Assembly: GCA_007122745.1 (NCBI GenBank)
Contig: SKTA01000047.1
Coordinates: 1 to 11,495, forward strand
Reading direction: 5' to 3'
Origin: Bacteroidales bacterium
GTDB taxonomy: Bacteria; Bacteroidota; Bacteroidia; Bacteroidales; UBA7960
Length of the DNA stretch: 11,495 bases
Below the pieces are notes generated by a model. It was not told the origin of the DNA. It did not search any database and worked only from the letters and a program-made list of their open reading frames with translations. Below, piece after piece: positions 7,081-11,495 of this stretch (within the stretch, counting starts at the first letter, position 1; the number at the start of each line of letters is the position of its first letter). Position numbers and translations under genes: made by a program.

Positions 7081-8418
7081 ATGAGTAAAACTGCAACCAT
7101 TATCAAAAGAGAGTTTCTGAGTCGTATCAGAAAAAAATCCTTCCTGGTGATGACCATTCTGGGGCCCATCCTGATGGCAGCAATCATAATCATTCCGGTT
7201 GTTGTTGCCCAGCTGTCGGACAGTGACTATGCCGTGGCGATCGTGGATGAGAGTAATTTTTTTTATGACCGTTTTCAGGATACGGAAAGTACAACATTCA
7301 CCCCTGTGAATGTCAGTATCGACGATGCCATTGACCTGATGCACGATGGACGTTTCGATGCCGTGTTACACATCCCCGATGTTGCCTTTGAATCACCATC
7401 AACACTGCGCCTTTTCTCCGACAAATCGATCAACTTTAATGTAAAGCTGCTCATTGAGAACATCTTAAAGCATGAGTTTGAGAGCTTGAAATTGAAAGCG
7501 GCAGGAATTGATGCAGAAATACTCAGCGCCATTGAAACACCGATCAATATCCAGGCATTCCGGATCAAGAACGATGGAGAACTTATCACCGATTATCCGG
7601 AGATCAGCATGGGACTCGGTTTTGTTGCAGGGTTCCTGATCTATATTTTTATTTTTCTTTTTGGTTCACAGGTTTTGCGCGGTGTTCTTGAGGAAAAGAC
7701 CAGCAGGATTGTTGAGATCATCGTATCTTCGGTAAAGCCATTCCAGCTTATGATGGGCAAAGTAATCGGTGTCGGGATGGTTGGCCTGACACAATTTCTG
7801 ATCTGGGTGGTACTGACTTTCACCATCGTTAGCATTTTCACGCTGGCCGCCCCTGATTTGTTTCGTTTCACCCCCGATGACCAGGTTTATGTTTCCAGCA
7901 CACAAATATTGAATGCGGAGGAGATGAGACAACAACAAGAGGTCATTCAGCAACACGATTCATTTGCCGGACAGTTAATTGAGGGACTAGGAGCTGTTAA
8001 TTACCCCGTAATGATTTTGTCTTTTATTTTCTATTTCCTTGGTGGATATCTGCTATACGCCGGATTTTTTGCAGCCATTGGATCAGCGGTAGACAATGAA
8101 GCTGACACCCAACAGTTTATGATGCCTGTTACCATACCTCTCCTGCTATCGATCATCATGGTGAACATGGTGGTCCAGAACCCAACGGGTCCTGTTGCCT
8201 TCTGGATGTCGATCATACCCCTCACATCCCCTGTCATCATGATGGTAAGAATTCCATTTGGTGTTCCCTATGCTGAAATCGCACTCTCTGCTGCACTGCT
8301 GATACTGGGTTTTATTGCAACCATCTGGCTGAGTGGCAGAATTTACCGAACGGGCATCCTGATGTACGGTAAAAAAGTCAGTTATGGTGAGCTTTGGAAG
8401 TGGATCCGGCACCCATAA
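7081..8418 (+). CDS. ABC-2 type exporter, membrane permease (NatB-like)
   Basis: Inner-membrane subunit forming the translocation path for the ATPase encoded six bases upstream. In 445 residues it shows the ABC-2/NatB layout: an amphipathic N-terminus IKREFLSRIRKKS, TM1 at about 21-43, a large extracytoplasmic domain at 44-176, TM2 at 177-198, the conserved cytoplasmic coupling stretch EEKTSRIVEIIVSS (204-217), then further TMs at about 228-256, 308-330, 346-366, 370-390 and 398-418. A hydrophilic Gln-rich insert (EEMRQQQEVIQQ, 280-291) sits in the loop between TM3 and TM4. Residues 155-175 link the extracytoplasmic domain to TM2. The transported substrate is unknown; Na+ is only one possibility by family name. 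It is eight bases before the response regulator gene, which may control or be co-expressed with it. Confidence 0.92.
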   Translation: MSKTATIIKREFLSRIRKKSFLVMTILGPILMAAIIIIPVVVAQLSDSDYAVAIVDESNFFYDRFQDTESTTFTPVNVSIDDAIDLMHDGRFDAVLHIPDVAFESPSTLRLFSDKSINFNVKLLIENILKHEFESLKLKAAGIDAEILSAIETPINIQAFRIKNDGELITDYPEISMGLGFVAGFLIYIFIFLFGSQVLRGVLEEKTSRIVEIIVSSVKPFQLMMGKVIGVGMVGLTQFLIWVVLTFTIVSIFTLAAPDLFRFTPDDQVYVSSTQILNAEEMRQQQEVIQQHDSFAGQLIEGLGAVNYPVMILSFIFYFLGGYLLYAGFFAAIGSAVDNEADTQQFMMPVTIPLLLSIIMVNMVVQNPTGPVAFWMSIIPLTSPVIMMVRIPFGVPYAEIALSAALLILGFIATIWLSGRIYRTGILMYGKKVSYGELWKWIRHP

Positions 8419-8426
8419 ACTGAATT

Positions 8427-9623
8427 ATGAATCAAAAACTAACAACCATGCCAAAAATTCTGGTTATTGATGATGAAAGCAGCATCCGTAATACTTTGCA
8501 GGATATTCTGGAATATGAGAAATATGAAGTGGTGCTTGCCGAAGATGGCCACGAAGCGCTGGAACAGATGGTTAAAGGACCCTTTGACGTCATTTTATGC
8601 GATGTAAAGATGCCCAAAATGGATGGGATCGAATTGCTTGAGAAGATCCGTGAGCAGGATGATGATGTCGCTATTGTGATGATATCGGGTCATGGCACCA
8701 TTGATACAGCCGTAGATGCTATCAAAAAAGGGGCCTACGATTTCATATCCAAACCGCTCGATCTGAACCGCCTGCTGATAACCATCAGGAATGCCATGGA
8801 TAAAACCATGCTCACCACCGAAACAAAGGTGTTGAAAAGGAAGGTGAGCAAAACCTATGACATGATCGGCGAATCTGAGGCCATCCAGCGTATCCGTACA
8901 ATGATCGAACGTGTTGCCGAAACAGATGCCCGTGTTTTCATCACAGGGGAAAACGGAACCGGTAAAGAGCTTGTGGCACGGTGGCTGCACGAGCTTAGCA
9001 AAAGGGCAAAAGGACCTTTCATTGAGGTGAATTGTGCCGCCATACCTTCTGAGCTGATTGAAAGTGAACTTTTTGGACACGAAAAAGGGTCCTTTACGTC
9101 AGCAGTGAAACTAAAAAAGGGGAACTTTGAATTGGCCAACGGTGGCACCATCTTCCTGGATGAGATTGGTGACATGAGTCTGGCAGCCCAGGCAAAGGTA
9201 CTGCGGACGCTGCAGGAAAACAAGATCACCAGGGTGGGTGGCGAAAAGGAGATCGGTGTTAATGTACGCGTTGTCGCTGCCACAAATAAGGACATTCAAC
9301 TTGAGATCCGGGAAGGACGCTTCCGGGAAGACCTTTACCATCGCCTGAGTGTAATTCTGATCCATGTCCCGACCCTGAACGAACGAACAGATGACATTCC
9401 GCTGCTTGCCAACCATTTTCTGAACGAGGTCCTCACAGAACAAAGCATGCCTCCAAAGACATTTACCGATGATGCTTTCGAGGAGCTAAAGAAAATTAAA
9501 TGGACCGGGAACATCCGCGAACTACGAAATGTGGTGGAACGCCTTGCCATTTTATGCGATAGGAAGATCAGCGGTGATGATGTCATACAGTTTGCCCAAC
9601 CGCTAAGCGGACAGGCAAATTAA
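8427..9623 (+). CDS. NtrC-type response regulator: receiver plus AAA+, no DNA-binding domain
   Basis: Two-domain regulator of 398 residues. The receiver (about 9-125) has acidic residues D15/D16, phosphoacceptor D59, S87 and K109, all intact. The sigma54-activator AAA+ domain (about 145-378) has Walker A GENGTGKE (174-181), Walker B TIFLDEIGD (241-249), arginine fingers in FREDLYHRL (299-307) and the WTGNIREL sensor II (359-366). Two features are unusual. The GAFTGA loop that remodels sigma54 reads GSFTSA (221-226), and the protein ends 32 residues after sensor II without the Fis-type helix-turn-helix of NtrC. Only 48 bases follow before the next gene, so no frameshifted HTH is hidden. It may act from solution without binding an enhancer, or not through sigma54. 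The ATG at 8448 (residue 8, MPKILVIDD) fits the receiver start better than the annotated one. No partner kinase gene is in the window. Confidence 0.93.
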   Translation: MNQKLTTMPKILVIDDESSIRNTLQDILEYEKYEVVLAEDGHEALEQMVKGPFDVILCDVKMPKMDGIELLEKIREQDDDVAIVMISGHGTIDTAVDAIKKGAYDFISKPLDLNRLLITIRNAMDKTMLTTETKVLKRKVSKTYDMIGESEAIQRIRTMIERVAETDARVFITGENGTGKELVARWLHELSKRAKGPFIEVNCAAIPSELIESELFGHEKGSFTSAVKLKKGNFELANGGTIFLDEIGDMSLAAQAKVLRTLQENKITRVGGEKEIGVNVRVVAATNKDIQLEIREGRFREDLYHRLSVILIHVPTLNERTDDIPLLANHFLNEVLTEQSMPPKTFTDDAFEELKKIKWTGNIRELRNVVERLAILCDRKISGDDVIQFAQPLSGQAN

Positions 9624-9634
9624 TAAAAAACATC

Positions 9635-9642
9635 TATATTTG
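9635..9642 (+). promoter_or_regulatory. Candidate -7 promoter box for the erythromycin-esterase-like gene
   Basis: TATATTTG matches TAnnTTTG perfectly and lies in the 48-base gap before the ATG at 9672, so transcription could begin near 9649 with a leader of about 23 bases. No clear -33 TTTG lies at the standard spacing; the nearest, at 9591-9594, is too far away. The A/T-rich gap makes a chance match possible. Confidence 0.45.
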
Positions 9643-9671
9643 AATATGCACCAATAAGAAAAATATTCAAA

Positions 9672-11000
9672 ATGCAAAAACTTTATTCCTTTATCATTAT
9701 TTTGCTGATAAGCCTGCCCTTATCAGCCGGGACTGTATTAACAGAAGATGATCTGGTCTCTTTTATTAAGTCAAGGGCAAACGATCTTGAAACTACATCC
9801 GATCTCGATTTTTTGATTGAAGAGGCATCAGGCCGAAAACTGGTTTTACTCGGGGAGGCCAGTCATGGGACCCGCGAGTATTATGCCTGGCGCGACAGCA
9901 TCAGCAGGCGCCTCATCGGGGAGCACGGATTCCGTTTCATCGCCGTGGAAGGCGACTGGGCCAGCCTTTACGAGCTCAACCGTTATGTAAAGGACATGCC
10001 GGGAGCCGCAGGCAGTGCCCGGGAAGTTCTGGAAGGGCTTGACAGATGGCCTTTGTGGATGTGGGGCAATGAGGAGGTAATCGCACTTGCCGAATGGCTA
10101 AGAAGCTATAATGATGGAAGGAGTCCGGAAGAAAAGGCAGGTTTTTACGGAAAAGATGTTTATGATGAATGGAGGTCACTTGATGCTGTTCTGGATTTTC
10201 TTCAGTCGCACGACAGGGAATTGTACCGTCGTGCCAACCGCCATTACAGATGTTTTGACCCATACAACAGGGATAGCTGGCAATATGCACAGGCCGTCGG
10301 CAGGGGAGCTCCCGATTGCACGGCTGAAACCGCTGCTGTTGTAGCTTTGCTTCGTGATGAACGAGACATGTTTGCGGATTTGGATGAATCCACATATTTT
10401 TGGTTAAAACAGAACGCCCTGGTGGTAAAGCACGCCGAAAAATTTTACCGGAAATCGATCACCCGGCGCGACGCATCATCGTGGAACAGCCGAGTGCAAC
10501 ACATGAACATGACCGTTAACCGGTTGCGCAAATTTTATGGTGAAGATGCTCAAGGAATAGTTTGGGCACACAATACCCATATCGGTGATGCACGGTTCAC
10601 GGAGATGATGCAGCGCGGACAGGAAAACATTGGCCACCTTACGCGCGAGCAACACGGTCCGGAAGCAGTTTTTCTTATCGGATTTACAACTTATACCGGA
10701 ACGGTAAAGGCGGGGGCCCAATGGGGTAGCACAATGGAGCGGATGCAGATTCCCGGGGCACCATCAAACACCCTGGAAGGGATCCTGGAACAAACAGGCA
10801 AATCATCATTTTACCTCGTTTTCGATGACACCGACCGGACATACGATCCTTTCATGCAGGTGCTGGGAAACCGTGCAGTTGGTGTGGTGTATAATCCTGC
10901 AAACGACAGACACCAGTTTGTGCAGACCATTGTTCCCCTCAGGTATGATGCAGTATTGTTCTTCAGGGAAACAGAAGCGCTGACCCCCATCCACAGGTAA
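9672..11000 (+). CDS. Exported erythromycin-esterase-superfamily protein
   Basis: Member of the EreA/EreB/EreC superfamily (metal-independent hydrolases; EreA and EreB open the macrolide lactone ring). It has 442 residues. Residues 1-19 look like a signal peptide (MQKLYSF, a hydrophobic run, then PLSA) with no lipobox, so it should be periplasmic. Family motifs: GEASHGTREYY at 61-71 (E62 and H65, matching the catalytic Glu43/His46 of EreB), VEGDW at 92-96 (E93), WPLWMWGN at 126-133, KDVYDEW at 161-167, CFDPYNRDSWQYA at 194-206, and WAHNTHIGD at 298-306 (H300 and H303). The active-site set is therefore complete. Most environmental members have no proven macrolide activity, so resistance should not be assumed. 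The gene appears to have its own promoter and is followed by a repeat-rich spacer. Codon use resembles its neighbours. Confidence 0.92.
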   Translation: MQKLYSFIIILLISLPLSAGTVLTEDDLVSFIKSRANDLETTSDLDFLIEEASGRKLVLLGEASHGTREYYAWRDSISRRLIGEHGFRFIAVEGDWASLYELNRYVKDMPGAAGSAREVLEGLDRWPLWMWGNEEVIALAEWLRSYNDGRSPEEKAGFYGKDVYDEWRSLDAVLDFLQSHDRELYRRANRHYRCFDPYNRDSWQYAQAVGRGAPDCTAETAAVVALLRDERDMFADLDESTYFWLKQNALVVKHAEKFYRKSITRRDASSWNSRVQHMNMTVNRLRKFYGEDAQGIVWAHNTHIGDARFTEMMQRGQENIGHLTREQHGPEAVFLIGFTTYTGTVKAGAQWGSTMERMQIPGAPSNTLEGILEQTGKSSFYLVFDDTDRTYDPFMQVLGNRAVGVVYNPANDRHQFVQTIVPLRYDAVLFFRETEALTPIHR

Positions 11001-11025
11001 AAACGAATTCCTGATTTAGGCATGA

Positions 11026-11062
11026 TTGTTGTTCGTTGTTCTTTGTTTATTGTTCTTTGTTA
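11026..11062 (+). repeat. T/G-rich simple repeat (TTGTTC-type)
   Basis: A low-complexity tract made of TTGTTC/TTTGTT words. The 12-mer TTGTTCTTTGTT occurs perfectly at 11036-11047 and again at 11050-11061, a 14-base period. The + strand is almost free of A here. It opens the repeat-packed spacer after the esterase gene. Confidence 0.7.
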
Positions 11063-11088
11063 AAGATTGTGCAGGTGTTAAGCGTTGA

Positions 11089-11102
11089 GGGTTTAGGGTT
11101 TA
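11089..11102 (+). repeat. Two GGGTTTA heptamers within a degenerate GTTAAG/GTTGAG tract
   Basis: GGGTTTA occurs twice in tandem and is preceded by GTTAAG-CG-TTGAG (11078-11088). The left part is close to the complement of the CCTCAATCTTAAC words in the downstream hexamer array. Two telomere-like heptamers alone do not indicate a telomere. Confidence 0.5.
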
Positions 11103-11130
11103 GCGACCTCAATCATAAAAATATTTCGGT

Positions 11131-11154
11131 GCACAGGTCAAGCCCTGTGCCTAC
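11131..11154 (-). repeat. REP-like palindromic unit, copy 1
   Basis: On the minus strand this reads GTAG directly followed by GCACAGG, a six-base loop GCTTGA, and CCTGTGC: a perfect 7-bp stem. A GTAG or GGAG tetranucleotide immediately 5' of a short hairpin is the hallmark of REP sequences mobilised by RAYT transposases (IS200/IS605-related). No RAYT gene is in the window. No U run follows on either strand, so a terminator is unlikely. Confidence 0.6.
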
Positions 11155-11163
11155 TGGTGGAAT

Positions 11164-11187
11164 AATCTTAATCTTAATCTCAATCAT
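11164..11187 (+). repeat. Hexamer array AAYCTY, four units
   Basis: Units AATCTT, AATCTT, AATCTC and AATCAT in tandem, directly attached to the 3' side of the first REP-like core. It is shorter than the array after the second core, which suggests these tails change in copy number. Confidence 0.8.
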
Positions 11188-11215
11188 AAACTCTCAACCA
11201 TAAAAATATTTCGGT

Positions 11216-11239
11216 GCACAGGTCAAGCCCTGTGCCTAC
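11216..11239 (-). repeat. REP-like palindromic unit, copy 2
   Basis: Identical to the unit at 11131-11154, same orientation, 85 bases downstream. Classical BIMEs pair REP units in inverted orientation; here both point the same way. Confidence 0.6.
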
Positions 11240-11248
11240 TGGTGGAAT

Positions 11249-11302
11249 AATCTTAACCTCAACCTCAATCTTAACCTCAATCTTAACCTTAACCTTAACT
11301 TT
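11249..11302 (+). repeat. Hexamer array AAYCTY, nine units
   Basis: Units AATCTT, AACCTC, AACCTC, AATCTT, AACCTC, AATCTT, AACCTT, AACCTT and AACTTT follow the second REP-like core and end four bases before the next ATG. Length change here would move the promoter and leader of the downstream gene in steps of six bases. Read on the minus strand it gives a spurious Leu-Arg repeat. Confidence 0.85.
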
Positions 11303-11305
11303 TCA

Positions 11306-11495
11306 ATGTTTATGAACCGGTTTATAAGCTCTCTTTTAAGTTTTTCAATTGCCATTCTCTTATTATTTCCAGTTACAGTTCGGGCAAGTACCTCTGCATC
11401 TCCAATCCCTGATCGAAATATAAACGGACGCATTTCCGTTTTTCTGGATGCACCCTGGTGGCTCGACAGGGACTTTGTACGGGAGCAAATTCCGA
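11306..11495 (+). CDS. N-terminus of a secreted protein, cut by the window end
   Basis: An open frame of 63 codons runs off the window. Two in-frame ATGs exist, at 11306 and 11312; the second (MNRFISSLLS) gives the more usual signal peptide. Counting from it, residues 5-22 are hydrophobic and VRA at 23-25 is a good signal peptidase I site, leaving a mature start STSASPIPDRNINGR. No lipobox Cys is present. The next stretch ISVFLDAPWWLDRDFVREQIP resembles, from memory, an uncharacterised family in Bacteroidota and Gemmatimonadota whose mature N-terminus reads like FLDC-(x)n-CD-x-DY-[IF]-R-x-[EQ]-IPFVNYV. If so, the usual cysteines are missing. The family assignment is weak, but the coding call is supported by the signal peptide and open frame. 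The hexamer array ends immediately upstream, so its promoter must lie in or before the repeats. Confidence 0.7.
   Translation, partial: MFMNRFISSLLSFSIAILLLFPVTVRASTSASPIPDRNINGRISVFLDAPWWLDRDFVREQIP

Larger units (their letters stand above)
11108..11256 (+). repeat. Tandem direct repeat, 85-base period, 64-base conserved core
   Basis: Bases 11108-11171 and 11193-11256 are identical except at one position (CTCAATCATA against CTCAACCATA). Each core runs from CTCAAYCATAAAAATATTTCGG through a hairpin and CTACTGGTGGAATAATCTTAA. The cores are separated by a short tract of AAYCTY hexamers. The word CTCAATCATAAA reappears at 11180, just before the second core, suggesting slippage or repeated insertion. 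There is no plausible coding frame. Confidence 0.92.

Noticed and set aside
6718..7344. Minus-strand open frame of 208 codons
   Set aside because: It is antisense to the well-supported ABC ATPase and permease genes, crosses their junction, and its His/Asn-rich composition is typical of a shadow frame.
9600..9671. Frameshifted remnant of a Fis helix-turn-helix after the regulator
   Set aside because: Only 48 bases separate the stop codon from the next gene, too few for the domain of about 40 residues, and the preceding frame shows no disruption.
11089..11102. Telomere-like GGGTTTA repeat
   Set aside because: Only two units exist, inside a degenerate simple-sequence tract within a continuous chromosome-like context.
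11108..11302. Possible CRISPR array
   Set aside because: There are only two long repeats, spaced by simple hexamers rather than unique spacers, and no cas genes are nearby.
11236..11433. Minus-strand open frame with a Leu-Arg repeat
   Set aside because: The repeat is a translation of the AAYCTY hexamer array, and the rest lies antisense to the signal-peptide gene starting at 11306. It has no recognisable domain.

Overview
The window looks like chromosomal DNA from a member of the Bacteroidota, probably an environmental Bacteroidales-like organism; genus cannot be read from it. The evidence is a DUF4290 gene directly in front of murA, a MurA with Asp in place of the catalytic Cys, TAnnTTTG-type -7 promoter boxes, few Shine-Dalgarno sequences, and receiver-AAA+ and UvrD proteins of the type I associate with this phylum. 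All genes lie on the + strand. Apart from the 3' end, this is ordinary, densely packed core chromosome.

Layout. (1) 1-2160: a UvrD/PcrA helicase lacking its N-terminus because the window starts inside it. (2) 2278-4213: a two-gene unit, DUF4290 protein then murA, separated by one base, behind a candidate promoter and a leader hairpin. (3) 4349-9623: five genes with gaps of 6-11 bases, probably one transcript: grpE, dnaJ, an ABC-2 type exporter (ATPase and NatB-like permease), and an NtrC-like response regulator that lacks a DNA-binding domain and has an altered GAFTGA loop. (4) 9672-11000: an exported erythromycin-esterase-superfamily protein behind its own candidate promoter. (5) 11001-11305: a non-coding, repeat-packed spacer. 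(6) 11306-11495: the start of a secreted protein cut by the window end.

Genes working together. GrpE (nucleotide exchange) and DnaJ (J-domain co-chaperone) both serve DnaK, which is not encoded here. Their co-transcription with an exporter and an orphan regulator hints at envelope or protein-folding stress, but this is inference from position only.

Most unusual content. The spacer 11001-11305 holds two copies, 85 bases apart, of a short hairpin that reads on the minus strand as GTAG immediately followed by a 7-bp palindrome. That is the architecture of REP elements mobilised by RAYT (IS200/IS605-like) transposases. Each copy carries a variable tail of AAYCTY hexamers, and a partly complementary tract precedes the first copy. 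Other points of interest are the MurA Cys-to-Asp change, the HTH-less regulator, and a clear gap-free internal duplication in the DUF4290 protein.
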